64,000 nucleotides of DNA, taken from NCBI RefSeq assembly GCF_900113905.1, contig NZ_FORC01000002.1, positions 916,772 through 980,771 on the forward strand, given 5' to 3'. Numbering within the stretch: position 1 is the first letter of the stretch; each line of letters begins with the position of its first letter. Below, piece after piece: positions 49,253 to 58,249 of this stretch. The notes beneath the pieces were generated by a model, which did no database searches, was not told the origin of the DNA, and saw only the letters and a list, made by a program, of their open reading frames with translations. The stretch is from Phytopseudomonas argentinensis. Lineage in GTDB: Bacteria; Pseudomonadota; Gammaproteobacteria; Pseudomonadales; Pseudomonadaceae. Both the position numbers and the translations under genes were made by a program.

Positions 49253-49261
49253 TGTGGATAA
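49253..49261. promoter_or_regulatory. DnaA box upstream of nrdA
   Basis: TGTGGATAA is the exact complement of the DnaA box TTATCCACA. It lies 12 bp upstream of the proposed -35 element, and a weaker copy (TGTGGGTTA) follows at 49265-49273. DnaA boxes control nrdAB in E. coli. Confidence 0.7.
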
Positions 49262-49402
49262 ATCTGTGGGTTAGTCCGGGGTAAGTGGCGCAAATGCCCA
49301 TGGTTGCTGGCGGTGCCAGGGGTCATGATTTGGCCGGGCGGCCGCTTGCCGCAGGCAGTTTTTTTTCGCCGCTGGGCGCGCGGTTTTCACTTCGTCAGCA
49401 AA

Positions 49403-49418
49403 ACACAATATGTAGGGT
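49403..49418. promoter_or_regulatory. Third, isolated NrdR-like box
   Basis: ACACAATATGTAGGGT is the best single match to an NrdR box in the window, but it lies about 200 bp upstream of the nrdA pair and has no partner 31 bp away on either side. It is 71 bp past the acid phosphatase stop. Confidence 0.5.
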
Positions 49419-49489
49419 TTCTCGCGCAGTTGTGGCCTGCAATATGCAGCTGCCCGCGAGCATGGGTGGCACCAGCTTCACCTGGCCCT

Positions 49490-50323
49490 TTACGGCAGAA
49501 TCAGCGCCTGGTGCTTGAGTGCCCGCTTGCGGGCATCGGGCAACTCATCGCGGTCCTTATAGGGCGCGGTGTACCAGCCACCATAGGTGGGGTTGGGCAA
49601 CAGGAACCAGCGCTGGCCGAACCAGGCCTGGTAGGGCGCTGCCACCTGGCGCTGAGCGCTCAGCCGATTGGGCGCGGCGATGAAGTCGCCATAGCTGTCA
49701 CCAACCATCAGCAGCACCCGTGCGCGTTCGCCGACCCACTGGCGACGGCAGGTCTTGTCCGAACCCGCTTGCTGGCAACCGCCAATCGCCGTGCCGGCGG
49801 TGAGAATCTGACCGATGTCCTCGATGGGAAAGCCGGCCTGGCGCAGGTTGCGCAGGGTATCTCCTTCCTGCCCCGGTTCGCGGTTGGTCAGGTAATAGGG
49901 GGTGATGCCCAGGCCGGCGGCCGTCTGCATGAAGGCCACCGAGCCAGGCAGGGCGCGGGCTTCGGCCTTCTCGACCCAGCGATACCACTCGGCGTAGTCA
50001 TAGGCGCCACCGTCGACCACCGCCTTGGCGTTCACCGGGGTGTTGTCGAGCAGGGTCTCGTCGATATCCACAATCAGCGCTGGCGGCAGACCGCTGAGGT
50101 CGCGCGGCGCCTGGGCGAGCGCGTCCCACTGCGGGTCGGCCAGCGCGGGCCGCAGCTGGCGGGTCGCGGCAGCGTAGATCTGCTGATAGAGCAGCTCGTG
50201 CTCGATGGCGGTCTGCGTCCACAGCACGGCATCGAGCTGATCATGGCCCTTGGGTGCCTGCTGGCAGCCGGTCAGCAGGGCGCCGAACAAGGCAATGACC
50301 AGGGCGGGGACTGTGCGACGCAT
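49490..50323 (-). CDS. Acid phosphatase lipoprotein, HAD class IIIB (lipoprotein e(P4) family)
   Basis: This is a predicted outer-membrane or periplasmic phosphomonoesterase. The 277-residue precursor has a lipobox (LLTGC, lipidation near C20). The HAD catalytic motif is VDIDETLLDN (about 85-94), with the two Asp residues as nucleophile and acid, and later VLLMVGDSYGDF acts as the metal-binding motif. The middle region with YYLTNREPGQEGDTLRNL is typical of HAD-type acid phosphatases. The start is the ATG at 50323. It probably dephosphorylates nucleotides in the periplasm. It stands alone on the minus strand. Confidence 0.87.
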   Translation of the reverse strand: MRRTVPALVIALFGALLTGCQQAPKGHDQLDAVLWTQTAIEHELLYQQIYAAATRQLRPALADPQWDALAQAPRDLSGLPPALIVDIDETLLDNTPVNAKAVVDGGAYDYAEWYRWVEKAEARALPGSVAFMQTAAGLGITPYYLTNREPGQEGDTLRNLRQAGFPIEDIGQILTAGTAIGGCQQAGSDKTCRRQWVGERARVLLMVGDSYGDFIAAPNRLSAQRQVAAPYQAWFGQRWFLLPNPTYGGWYTAPYKDRDELPDARKRALKHQALILP

Positions 50324-50384
50324 GGGGCGGTCCTCTGGGTTGGTCGATGATGATTGGAGCGTCAGGGCAGGGCTGCCTAAGGTC

Positions 50385-50437
50385 TGTGGGAGCGGGCGGG
50401 GACGCCTAGTTCATGCCCCCGAAAATCACGGGCATGG
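50385..50437. repeat. Dispersed repeat, copy 1
   Basis: TGTGGGAGCGGGCGGGGACG continues into CATGCCC (50412-50418), which pairs with GGGCATG (50430-50436). A related copy, TGTGGGAGCGGCGGGGACGC, begins at 60628. Both lie next to gene ends. This is a typical pseudomonad REP family, different from the palindrome at 34335. Confidence 0.75.
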
Positions 50438-50459
50438 CCGTTACCACAGGGTGTGGTGA

Positions 50460-52607
50460 TCAGAAATTCACCGTGGCAGACAAGCGCGCCGTACGTGGGT
50501 CACCCGGGAACAGGTAGCCATCGCCCTGGTAAGCACCGGTGTCGCGCCAGTAGCGCTTGTCGAACAGGTTGTCGACGGTCAGGCGCAGCACCGTCTCGTA
50601 GCCTTCGATACGCGTGGTGTAGCGGCTGCCGAGATTAAAGATCGTGTAATCACCGACCTCTACCGTGCCGCTCGGATCGGCGTACTTGCTGGCGCTGTAC
50701 TGCAGGCCCCCGAGCAGCGACAGGCCTTGAATGCCGGGTATCCGATAGTCGGCGGCCAGGCTGGCGCGCACTTTGGGCACGTTGACCGCCTGGTGGCCTT
50801 CGTAGGCTTCGGTGCCGCTGTCGATGGCCCGGGCGCGGATCACCGCGGTGCTGGCCGACAGCTGCAGGTTGCGGCTGGCCTGGCCGCTGGCGGAAAGCTC
50901 CAGGCCGATATTGCGCTGTTTGCCTTGCTGCACGTAGGTCAGGTCGCCATTGTCGTCGGGGCGGCTGTATTGCAATGCCTGATCGATACGGAACAGCGCA
51001 GCGCCCAGGCTCAGGCCCTGCCAGTCGCGTTTGAGGCCGGCCTCCAGCTGGCGCGACGTGGTGGGCGCTAGTGTCTGGCCCTCATTGGTGGTGAACCAGG
51101 GGGCCTCACCGCCCAGGGACAGGCCCTTGCTGTAGCTCAGGTAAAGGGTGGTGTCCGCCTGGGGCTTATAAAGAAGCGCGGCGTTGGGCAGGAATTCGCT
51201 GCGCCGGGTGCGGCGGTCGCTGACGCCGCTGCTGGTGAAGGCTTCCTCGATCAGGCGCACCTGGCGACCACCCAGCAGCACCTGCCAGTGTTCGTCGAAG
51301 CTGATGCGGTCGCTGAAGAACAGGCCGTACTGGCGGCTGTCCAGGCGACGTTGCTTGGGGTTGAGCGGCAGGCCGGTGGGGGCGAAGTCGGCTGGGTCCT
51401 CGTGGATATTGCCGGCACCGATTGGCACGTTGACGGAGCTACGCCGGTCTACGATTCGGCGCAATGCGCTGCTTCCGAGCGTCAGCTCGTGGCCGATGCT
51501 GCCAGTGGCGAAGGCGCCGGACAGAGTAGCCTGCATTTCGTCATGCTGACGGGTGTCGTCCGGGCTGCGGTAGTCGGATATGTCGTAGTCGCCATCGGGG
51601 CTGAAGTGCGGGGACCAGGTGCCTGAGTCCGGGTTGTAGTAGCCATAGGGGAAGGTGCTGTAATCGTCGATCACCACCTTGCTGTGAGAGGCATCGACAG
51701 CCGCTTTCCAGTTCTCGTCGAAGCGGTACTCGAAGCGCCCGCCAAGATTCAGTGAGTCTATGCCCACCGGCTTGCCCCAGCTCTGATGGCCCAGGCGCTT
51801 GTCCGGGTCGACGACGCTTGGCACCTGGGTGCCGCCGAGCAGCTGATAACCCGCCACGGACGGCTGTTCGCGGGTCTGGTATTCGGCGTCCAGCTGCAGG
51901 GTGGCATCCGGAGAGATGTTCCAGTCCAGCGCCAGGGAGATGAAGTCGCGCTTGCCATCGGCATGTTCGACGAACGAGCGGATATCCTCATGGGCCAGGT
52001 TCAGGCGCACGCCCACCTGCTGCTCGGCGCCGAACCAGTGGCCGAGGTCGGCGGCCAGGTAGCGCTCACCATCCTGATTGCTGGCCACGCTCAGCGAGCG
52101 CACGTTCTCGGCCCGCTTGGTCGCGTAGTTGATCAGCCCGCCGGGTTCGGTCACGCCGCTCTGCAGGCCGGACAGCCCCTTGAGCAGTTCGACCTGCTGC
52201 TTGTTTTCCAGCGCCACGTTCTGCTCGCCCACCAGGCTGCGGCCGTTGACCCGGTAGCTGTTGGCGGCATTGAGGGAGAAGCCGCGCACCACGAAGTTCT
52301 CGTAGTAGCCGATGGGCGCATAGGCTTCGCCCACCGAGGCATCGTTCTTCAGCACATCGCTGAGCAGGCGCGCCTGCTGGTCGTCGATCAACTGGCGGCT
52401 GACCACTGATACCGAGGCCGGCGTGTCGAGCAGTTCGGCCTCATTGAAGCCGCCCACTGCGGCGCTGCGCGCCCGGTAGCCGTCGCCGGCCTGCTCCTCG
52501 ATGGTGGTGGCATCGAGCACCACCGCCGACTCGGCGGCCCAGCAGAGGGTCGGGCTCAGCGCCAGGGCGAGCAGGCTCGGGGCAAAGCGCGGGCAGGGCA
52601 GGGCCAT
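50460..52607 (-). CDS. TonB-dependent siderophore receptor
   Basis: This is a 715-residue outer-membrane receptor that imports ferric siderophores with energy from TonB. It has a signal peptide (ending CWAA, about 24), a plug domain (about 50-170) with TPASVSVVSRQLIDDQQ, VRGFSLNAANSYRVNG and EPGGLINYATKR, and a 22-strand barrel ending in RTARLSATVNF with the terminal Phe. There is no N-terminal signalling domain, so it is a plain receptor rather than one of the FpvA/FecA sensor type. ATG at 52607 has AAGGAG upstream. No sigma factor or transport genes adjoin. The siderophore is unknown. Confidence 0.9.
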   Translation of the reverse strand: MALPCPRFAPSLLALALSPTLCWAAESAVVLDATTIEEQAGDGYRARSAAVGGFNEAELLDTPASVSVVSRQLIDDQQARLLSDVLKNDASVGEAYAPIGYYENFVVRGFSLNAANSYRVNGRSLVGEQNVALENKQQVELLKGLSGLQSGVTEPGGLINYATKRAENVRSLSVASNQDGERYLAADLGHWFGAEQQVGVRLNLAHEDIRSFVEHADGKRDFISLALDWNISPDATLQLDAEYQTREQPSVAGYQLLGGTQVPSVVDPDKRLGHQSWGKPVGIDSLNLGGRFEYRFDENWKAAVDASHSKVVIDDYSTFPYGYYNPDSGTWSPHFSPDGDYDISDYRSPDDTRQHDEMQATLSGAFATGSIGHELTLGSSALRRIVDRRSSVNVPIGAGNIHEDPADFAPTGLPLNPKQRRLDSRQYGLFFSDRISFDEHWQVLLGGRQVRLIEEAFTSSGVSDRRTRRSEFLPNAALLYKPQADTTLYLSYSKGLSLGGEAPWFTTNEGQTLAPTTSRQLEAGLKRDWQGLSLGAALFRIDQALQYSRPDDNGDLTYVQQGKQRNIGLELSASGQASRNLQLSASTAVIRARAIDSGTEAYEGHQAVNVPKVRASLAADYRIPGIQGLSLLGGLQYSASKYADPSGTVEVGDYTIFNLGSRYTTRIEGYETVLRLTVDNLFDKRYWRDTGAYQGDGYLFPGDPRTARLSATVNF

Positions 52608-52736
52608 GCAAACTCCTTGGTTGCAGAGGTGGGCGGTTGGCTATCCGGCGTACGTGCGATTTATAGGCTGCGCGGCAGCCATCGCTTGGCGGGGCGGGAT
52701 TGTCGCCTATCGGGGCGGCGGTTGCCATGGCGGATA

Positions 52737-53309
52737 TCAGCGCCGGGCGACTACCGCGAACAGGTGCCAGTGCTTGCCTTTGCCGACGGCGGTTTGCCCC
52801 TGACGGTCGATTTCCTGCAGGTCGATGATTTGCCAATCCTGAAACAGGCGCTCGACTTCGCTGCGGGTATGAATGGACAGGCCGTCTTCTGCCCAGCTGT
52901 CGCGCTCGCCGAAAAAGTGCCCGGCAAACACCCCGCAGGGCTTGAGCGCTTGCTCGATGCGCTGCCATAAAGCGGGAAACTCACCAGGTGGGCAGAAGGG
53001 CAGTGAGAAGCTGGCATTGATCAGCTCGGCCGGCGTCAACTCGGTACTCTGAAAGGCCATGCATCGGGTTTGCAGGCGCGCCTGGTGATCCCTTGGCACA
53101 AGTGAGTTCAAATACTCGAATGCCAGGGGCTCGGCATCGATGGCCGTTACCTGCCAGCCGCGACGCAGCAATTCAAGTGTATCGCGTCCTGCGCCACAGC
53201 CCAGGTCCAGCGCCGCTGCGGGCGCGCCATGCCAGTGTTGCAGTGCAAGGAGCAAGGTCGGCATGGCCGGTGCGCCCTGGGTGTTTTCGTAGAAGCGCCT
53301 GGGGTTCAT
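52737..53309 (-). CDS. SAM-dependent methyltransferase
   Basis: This 190-residue methyltransferase has motif I ALDLGCGAGRDTLELLRRGW near residue 33, then VTAIDAEPLAFEYLN, and KPCGVFAGHFFGERDSW as motif III. It resembles the TehB/Methyltransf_25 group of small pseudomonad methyltransferases. The start is the ATG at 53309, which overlaps the rluA stop by one base (TGATG), so translation is coupled. An in-frame extension upstream falls inside rluA and is rejected. The substrate is unknown; the coupling does not prove an RNA substrate. Confidence 0.83.
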   Translation of the reverse strand: MNPRRFYENTQGAPAMPTLLLALQHWHGAPAAALDLGCGAGRDTLELLRRGWQVTAIDAEPLAFEYLNSLVPRDHQARLQTRCMAFQSTELTPAELINASFSLPFCPPGEFPALWQRIEQALKPCGVFAGHFFGERDSWAEDGLSIHTRSEVERLFQDWQIIDLQEIDRQGQTAVGKGKHWHLFAVVARR

Positions 53310-53944
53310 CAGAACGGCGCCGGGCACTCGAAACGCAGACGCTCGCCGCTTTGCGGGTGGGTGAGGCTCAGCATGCTGGCGTGCAGGCACAGGCGCGGGT
53401 AGGCGGCCAGGGCCTGTTCGTGGGCGTACAGGCCGTCGCCGAGCAGCGGGTGGCCGATGGACAGCATGTGCACGCGCAACTGGTGCGAGCGGCCGGTGAT
53501 CGGCGTCAGTTCGACGCGGGCATGCTCGGTGTGGCGTTCGAGTACGCGCCAGAACGTCAGGGCGTGCTTGCCCTGTTCATGATCGACCACGTGGCGTGGT
53601 TTGGTCGGCGGGTCGTAGCGCAGCGGCAGGTCGATGCTGCCGCTGTCGCCTTCGGGCGAGCCCCAGCACAGGGCCGTGTAGGCCTTTTCGGTTTCCCGGT
53701 CGTGGAACTGGCGCGACAGCTCGCGGTGGCTGTCGGCATCGCGGGCCAGCACGATCAGCCCCGAGGTTTCCCAATCCAGGCGGTGCACGATGCGCGCCTC
53801 GGGGTAGCCGTTTTCCTGCAGGCGGGTGACCAGGCAATCCTTGTTGTCATCGGCGCGGCCGGGCACCGAGAGCAGCAGGGTGGGCTTGTTGATCACCAGC
53901 AGGGCGGCATCCTGGTGGACGATTTCGATTTGGCTGAGCGGCAT
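53309..53944 (-). CDS. rluA: RNA pseudouridine synthase RluA
   Basis: This enzyme converts uridine to pseudouridine in 23S rRNA (U746) and certain tRNAs (U32) in E. coli RluA. The 211-residue product has the catalytic HRLDWETSGLIVLARD motif with the essential Asp, SVPGRADDNKD near the start and ITGRSHQLRVHMLSIGHPLLGD near the end. It has no S4 domain. Length and pattern match RluA closely, better than RluC or RluD. The start is the ATG at 53944. The min operon terminator lies just upstream, so it has its own promoter. The downstream methyltransferase overlaps its stop. Confidence 0.88.
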   Translation of the reverse strand: MPLSQIEIVHQDAALLVINKPTLLLSVPGRADDNKDCLVTRLQENGYPEARIVHRLDWETSGLIVLARDADSHRELSRQFHDRETEKAYTALCWGSPEGDSGSIDLPLRYDPPTKPRHVVDHEQGKHALTFWRVLERHTEHARVELTPITGRSHQLRVHMLSIGHPLLGDGLYAHEQALAAYPRLCLHASMLSLTHPQSGERLRFECPAPF

Positions 53945-53976
53945 GGGCGTTCTTTGGTTGGGCGATAAAAACGAAA

Positions 53977-53995
53977 GGCGGCCATCGAGGCCGCC
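53977..53995 (-). terminator. Intrinsic terminator of the min operon
   Basis: GGCGGCC and GGCCGCC (53977-53983 and 53989-53995) form a perfect 7 bp stem with a 5-base loop. On the minus strand the stem is followed by TTTCGTTTTTATC, a clear T-rich tail. It lies 133 bp after the minE stop and 32 bp before the rluA start, separating the two units. Confidence 0.78.
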
Positions 53996-54046
53996 AGTCG
54001 TGGAGCTGATTGTCGCATCGGTCGATGTCGTTTCCGGCACCGCCTG

Positions 54047-54114
54047 GTGGGTTACGCAGCGCGTTGAGTCTGGTTGTGACGCGAATGTCACCACCAGGCG
54101 CTGCTAACCCACCC
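54047..54114. repeat. Inverted repeat between minE and its terminator
   Basis: GGTGGGTTACGCAGCGC at the left and GCGCTGCTAACCCACC at the right are inverted copies apart from one extra base, about 35 bp apart. Elements with this GTGGGTTA core recur between genes in many proteobacteria. It is non-coding and may form a long stem at the 3' end of the min transcript. Confidence 0.65.
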
Positions 54115-54127
54115 TACGGTATGCGGA

Positions 54128-54382
54128 TCAGCGGTCGGGCAGGGTGATGTTCAATTCCAGAATCGAACAGCTGCCCTGGTTTTCCAGGGCGACCTGCACC
54201 TGGTCCGAGTCGATGGCCACGTACTTGCGGATCACCTCGACCAGCTCCTGCTGCAGGGCAGGCAGGTAGTCGGGTTGGGTGCGCTGGCCACGTTCGTGGG
54301 CAACGATGATCTGCAGGCGCTCTTTGGCGATGGAGGCTGTGGTTTCCTTCTTGCGCGAGCGCAAGAAGTCGAAAATATTCAT
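54128..54382 (-). CDS. minE: Cell-division topological specificity factor MinE
   Basis: MinE stimulates MinD ATPase and keeps the MinCD inhibitor away from midcell. The 84-residue product starts [20 protein letters not shown] and has the MinD-contact helix with [21 protein letters not shown], followed by the dimer domain. Length matches the family. Its ATG overlaps the minD stop by 4 bases (ATGA), so the two are translated together. It ends the minCDE operon. Confidence 0.95.
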   Translation of the reverse strand: MNIFDFLRSRKKETTASIAKERLQIIVAHERGQRTQPDYLPALQQELVEVIRKYVAIDSDQVQVALENQGSCSILELNITLPDR

Positions 54383-55194
54383 TCGCGACCTCCGAACAGA
54401 CGTTGCAGGAAGCCCTGCTTCTTCACATCAAGGAAACGGTGCGCCACTTCCTTGCCCAGCAGGCGATCGACGGCGTCGCTGTACGCCTGGCCGGCATCGC
54501 TCTGGTCATCGAGGATCACCGGCACGCCCTGGTTGGAGGCCTTGAGCACCGCCTGGGATTCGGGGATCACGCCGAGCAGGCGGATGGCGAGGATTTCCTC
54601 GACGTCTTCCACGCCGAGCATTTCGCCCTTGGTGACGCGCTCCGGGTTGTAGCGGGTCAGCAGCAGGTGCTCCTTGATCGGGTCGCCGCCCTGTTCGGCG
54701 CGGCGCGACTTGCTGGCCAACAGACCGAGCATGCGGTCCGAGTCACGTACCGAGGAGACTTCCGGGTTGGTGACCACGATGGCTTCGTCAGCGAAGTACA
54801 TGGCCAGGTGGGCGCCTTTCTCGATACCGGCCGGCGAGTCGCAGACCACGTATTCGAAGTTCTGCGACAGCTCGTTGATGACCTTCTCGACGCCTTCCAG
54901 GGTCAGGGCGTCCTTGTCACGGGTCTGGCTGGCTGCCAGCACGTAGAGGTTCTCGAGACGCTTGTCCTTGATCAGGGCCTGGGTGAGGGTGGCTTCGCCG
55001 TTGACGACGTTGACGAAGTCGTACACCACGCGGCGTTCACAGCCCATGATCAGGTCGAGGTTACGCAGGCCGACGTCGAAGTCGACGATGACGGTCTTGT
55101 GGCCGCGCAAGGCGAGGCCGGTACCGATGGCAGCGCTGGTGGTGGTTTTACCGACGCCACCCTTGCCGGAAGTGACTACGAGGATCTTGGCCAA
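54379..55194 (-). CDS. minD: Septum site-determining ATPase MinD
   Basis: MinD is a membrane-cycling ATPase that recruits MinC and is released by MinE. The 271-residue product starts [20 protein letters not shown], with the deviant Walker A motif KGGVGKT (residues 11-17), the switch region [13 protein letters not shown], and the C-terminal amphipathic membrane helix [12 protein letters not shown]. The start codon is TTG at 55194, preceded by AGGGTGA; no in-frame ATG would keep the conserved N terminus. minE overlaps its end, and minC lies 181 bp upstream. Confidence 0.96.
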   Translation of the reverse strand: MAKILVVTSGKGGVGKTTTSAAIGTGLALRGHKTVIVDFDVGLRNLDLIMGCERRVVYDFVNVVNGEATLTQALIKDKRLENLYVLAASQTRDKDALTLEGVEKVINELSQNFEYVVCDSPAGIEKGAHLAMYFADEAIVVTNPEVSSVRDSDRMLGLLASKSRRAEQGGDPIKEHLLLTRYNPERVTKGEMLGVEDVEEILAIRLLGVIPESQAVLKASNQGVPVILDDQSDAGQAYSDAVDRLLGKEVAHRFLDVKKQGFLQRLFGGRE

Positions 55195-55375
55195 GGTGAT
55201 TCACCCTAAAAATGAATAAAAGCAGGAACCTGCCGCGATTGGCGGTCTGTCGAAAGAATCGCTCGGCTGGGGGCGTGCGCGGTGCTCGCCGGGTTTGGCC
55301 GATGATTGTTTTGACAGCCCGCCCAGAGGCGTTCGAGGGCCCTGTGTGACAGTTAAAAGTGCCGGGCAGTATCCG

Positions 55376-56107
55376 TTAAAGACGGGTGATGTTCAACACG
55401 TCGCCCATCAGGCTGACCTGCACCGCGCGGCCCCAGTTCGGGTCGCGGCGCAGGTCTTCGGCAACCTTGTACTGGCCGGCGATGGAGAGCAGTTCGGCGC
55501 CCATCTGCTGGCAGAAAATCCGTGCTTGCCGGTTGCCCTTGACGCCGGCCAATGCGCGACCACGCATGGGCGCGTAGACATGGATGTTGCCATCGGCGAG
55601 AAGTTCCGCGCCGGCACTCACCGGGGCCAGCACCACCAGGTCGCAGCCCTGGGCGTAGATCTGCTGGCCGCCGCGCACCGGGGTGGTGATCACGCGGGTC
55701 GGTTTGACCTCGGGCTCCACCGGCTTGGGCGGCTCGACCGGTTTGGGTGCCGGGTCGATTACCCGCTCGCGGGCCCCGGAGGGCGGCAGCACCGGCAGGT
55801 CCAGGGCGTTGGCGGCGGCGATGTCTTCCTCGCGGCTGGCGCGCACGGCCAGGGTGCGCAGGCCGTGCTTGCGGCACAGGGCCATGAGTTCGCCCAGGTC
55901 GAGGTCGCCTTCCTCGCGCGGCAGTTTGTCGAGGGCCAATACCAGGGGCGTGTTGCTGAAGAAGTTGGGCGCCTGGGCGACCTTCTCGGCGAGTTGCAGG
56001 TCGAGGCGGGCAAGGTCGTTGTGCGCCAGCTCCATCACGGTGATGGCCAGCATGCTGCCTTTGAGCTGGAACACGGGGTCTTGGTCGAGGAGATCAGCTT
56101 GGCTCAT
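55376..56107 (-). CDS. minC: Septum site-determining inhibitor MinC
   Basis: MinC blocks FtsZ polymers away from midcell. The 243-residue product starts [18 protein letters not shown]. It has an N-terminal FtsZ-binding domain (about 8-105), a Pro-rich linker (about 118-140, [15 protein letters not shown]) and the C-terminal right-handed beta-helix that binds MinD (about 145-240), with [10 protein letters not shown] and [13 protein letters not shown]. The start is the ATG at 56107, where family similarity begins; the in-frame upstream part is not conserved in type. It leads the min operon. The 181 bp to minD holds no gene. Confidence 0.95.
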   Translation of the reverse strand: MSQADLLDQDPVFQLKGSMLAITVMELAHNDLARLDLQLAEKVAQAPNFFSNTPLVLALDKLPREEGDLDLGELMALCRKHGLRTLAVRASREEDIAAANALDLPVLPPSGARERVIDPAPKPVEPPKPVEPEVKPTRVITTPVRGGQQIYAQGCDLVVLAPVSAGAELLADGNIHVYAPMRGRALAGVKGNRQARIFCQQMGAELLSIAGQYKVAEDLRRDPNWGRAVQVSLMGDVLNITRL

Positions 56108-56267
56108 GGTCTGCCTGATGGGCCTTGGAAAATTAGCGGGACTTATAACGAGAACGGCGGCGGGGCTCAAGGACAAATGTCACCGAAGCCGCGCAGGCTT
56201 GCTGCTGCAACCTGCGCACCGTTAAGGTGCTGCGCATGAAGGGTAAGCAAGGCAGGGCGGGCAGTCA

Positions 56268-56804
56268 GTGAGTGGTTTGGTGGTGGTTTCCGGGTGCTCG
56301 GGTGGCGGCAAGTCCACGCTGCTGGCCGAGCTGCAACGGCGTGGGTATCGGGTGATCGAAGAGGCGGGCCGGCGTTTGATCCAGGCCGGTGGCGCAACGC
56401 CCTGGGACGACTTGCCGGGTTTTCTGCAGCAGGCCATGGCACTGGCCGAGCAGGACTATCACACCCATGTCGGCACTGCAGGCTGGGTGTTCTGCGACCG
56501 TAGCCTGGTGGACCTGGCCAGTGCCTTGCAGCACCTTACGGCTGCGCCCTGTCTCGCGCCGTTGGCCACGGCCTTTCGTTATCACCTCCAGGTGTTCATG
56601 GTGCCGCCGTGGCCGGCCATCTATTGCCAGGATGACCAGCGGCGCCATGAACTGAGTACCGCCATCGGGGAATACCAGCGCCTGCTGCGCGACTATCCGG
56701 CGCTGGGCTATCAGGTGCAATTGCTGCCAAGGCTGGATGTGCCCGCTCGCGCGGATTTTCTGCTGGACGCCTTGTCGCGTGATGCCGGCGAGCTAACGCA
56801 ATGA
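56268..56804 (+). CDS. AAA-type P-loop ATPase/kinase-like protein
   Basis: This 178-residue protein has a Walker A loop, VVVSGCSGGGKSTLLAEL (about 5-22), then IEEAGRRLIQAGG and a short Asp-bearing segment, VFCDRSLVDL (Walker B-like). This is the pattern of the AAA_28 family of small ATPases and nucleotide-kinase-like proteins. Function unknown. The start is GTG at 56268. It is followed by a GNAT gene whose ATG overlaps its stop by 4 bases, so the pair is co-translated. It is divergent from minC. Confidence 0.8.
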   Translation: MSGLVVVSGCSGGGKSTLLAELQRRGYRVIEEAGRRLIQAGGATPWDDLPGFLQQAMALAEQDYHTHVGTAGWVFCDRSLVDLASALQHLTAAPCLAPLATAFRYHLQVFMVPPWPAIYCQDDQRRHELSTAIGEYQRLLRDYPALGYQVQLLPRLDVPARADFLLDALSRDAGELTQ

Positions 56805-57316
56805 GCCAGGCCGAAGTCGACATCCAGCGCGCCGGCCTGGCCGATATCGACGAGGCGATCGGCTTCGTGATGGCGGCCCGCGCCGAGATCTTCCCGATGC
56901 TCGACAGCAGCGTGCTGCCGGCCGACCTGCAGCGCTTTGCCGAGACCTACGTACAGGGCGAGATGGGCGCCTTCTGGCTGGCGCGCTGCGCAGGCGAGAT
57001 CGTTGCGGCCGTTGGCTACCTGCCCTACGACCACCGCTTCGCTCAGCTCGACTACCGGGGTGTGCGCACGGTGGAGATCGTGCGGCTGTTCGTGGTTCCG
57101 GCCTTCAGGCGCTCCGGCCTGGCCGTCAGGCTGTGCAGCGAGCTGCGCGAACATGCCCTCGGCCAGGGTGTCGAGGTGCTCTACCTGCATACACATCCCT
57201 TTCTGCCAGGCGCCATCCGCTTCTGGGAACGGCAGGGCTTTACGGTCACCGATGTGGAGAGCGACCCCGTGTGGCAGACGACGCATATGCAATGCCGGCT
57301 GAGGGACATGCGCTAG
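56801..57316 (+). CDS. GNAT-family N-acetyltransferase
   Basis: This 171-residue protein has the GNAT core: EIVRLFVVPAFRRSGLAVRLCSELREHAL (acetyl-CoA loop RRSGLA, about 95-105), then VEVLYLHTHPFLPGAIRFWERQGF, the conserved end of the fold. Substrate unknown. Its ATG is at the end of the ATPase gene (ATGA overlap), which suggests a shared function that cannot be named from sequence. A LysR gene follows after 33 bp on the same strand. Confidence 0.83.
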   Translation: MSQAEVDIQRAGLADIDEAIGFVMAARAEIFPMLDSSVLPADLQRFAETYVQGEMGAFWLARCAGEIVAAVGYLPYDHRFAQLDYRGVRTVEIVRLFVVPAFRRSGLAVRLCSELREHALGQGVEVLYLHTHPFLPGAIRFWERQGFTVTDVESDPVWQTTHMQCRLRDMR

Positions 57317-57349
57317 AGTCACCGCGGTCGAGCCTAGGAGCCTGTTGAG

Positions 57350-58249
57350 ATGGATAAACTGCTGGCCTTGCAAGCCTTCGTGGCAACCGTGCGCTGCGGC
57401 GGGTTTTCCGCGGCCGGGCGCTCCCTGGGCATGGCGACCTCTTCGGTGACCCGGCTGGTCAGCAGCCTGGAAGCCGAACTGCAGAGCGTGCTGCTCAACC
57501 GCAGTACCCGCCAGGTTGGCATGACCCAGGCCGGGCAGGCCTATTTCGAACGTGCCGTGGCGATTCTCGAGGCGCTGGCGGAGGCCGATGCCGCCGTGTG
57601 TGATGGCGGCGCGCAGGCCCGCGGGCGGCTCAATGTCAGCGTGCCGGTGGAGTTCGGGCGGCGGGTGATCGCGCCCCACCTTGGCCAGCTGCTCGAACGG
57701 CACCCCGAACTGGAGATTGCCCTGCGTCTCAGTGACGACCTGGTCGACCTGCCTGGCGAGCGGGTGGACGTGGCGGTGCGCCTGGGTAGTACGCTGCTCA
57801 GCGACGAGGTGGTCAGCGTAGGGCTGGGCGAGTTCACCCGCTGGCTAGTGGCCAGCCCGGCGTACCTGGCGTGCCAGCCGCCGATCGGCGAGCCCCAGGC
57901 ACTGTTGGCCCATCAATGCCTGCGTTTCGATTTTGGCGCGGGGGCGCCGCCCTGGCAGTTCGTTGCGGCCGAGGGCGTGCAGGAGGTGGCGGTGCGCGGG
58001 CGCTTGCAGAGCAACAACGCCGACGTGCTGCGCGCCGCGGCGCTGGCCGGGCAGGGCGTGGCGCTGCTGGCCGATTGGCTGGTGCGTGAGGATGTCGCCA
58101 GTGGCCGACTGGTGCGCCTGCTCGATCGCTACAGCATCACACCCGGTGCGGCGAGCGGTGCCATCAGCGTGCTCTACCTACCCAATCAGCGTGGCTCGCG
58201 GCGGGTGGCTGCGTTCGTCGAATTCCTGCGTGAGCTGCTAGCCGGCTGA
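57350..58249 (+). CDS. LysR-family transcriptional regulator
   Basis: This 299-residue regulator has an N-terminal winged helix-turn-helix (1-60: MDKLLALQAFVATVRCGGFSAAGRSLGMATSSVTRLV) and a C-terminal LysR substrate-binding domain (about 90-295), which is of the CrgA/PecT-like group. ATG at 57350 has TAGGAG upstream. It lies on the same strand as an MFS exporter gene 186 bp downstream, which is a likely target. The inducer is unknown. Confidence 0.87.
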   Translation: MDKLLALQAFVATVRCGGFSAAGRSLGMATSSVTRLVSSLEAELQSVLLNRSTRQVGMTQAGQAYFERAVAILEALAEADAAVCDGGAQARGRLNVSVPVEFGRRVIAPHLGQLLERHPELEIALRLSDDLVDLPGERVDVAVRLGSTLLSDEVVSVGLGEFTRWLVASPAYLACQPPIGEPQALLAHQCLRFDFGAGAPPWQFVAAEGVQEVAVRGRLQSNNADVLRAAALAGQGVALLADWLVREDVASGRLVRLLDRYSITPGAASGAISVLYLPNQRGSRRVAAFVEFLRELLAG

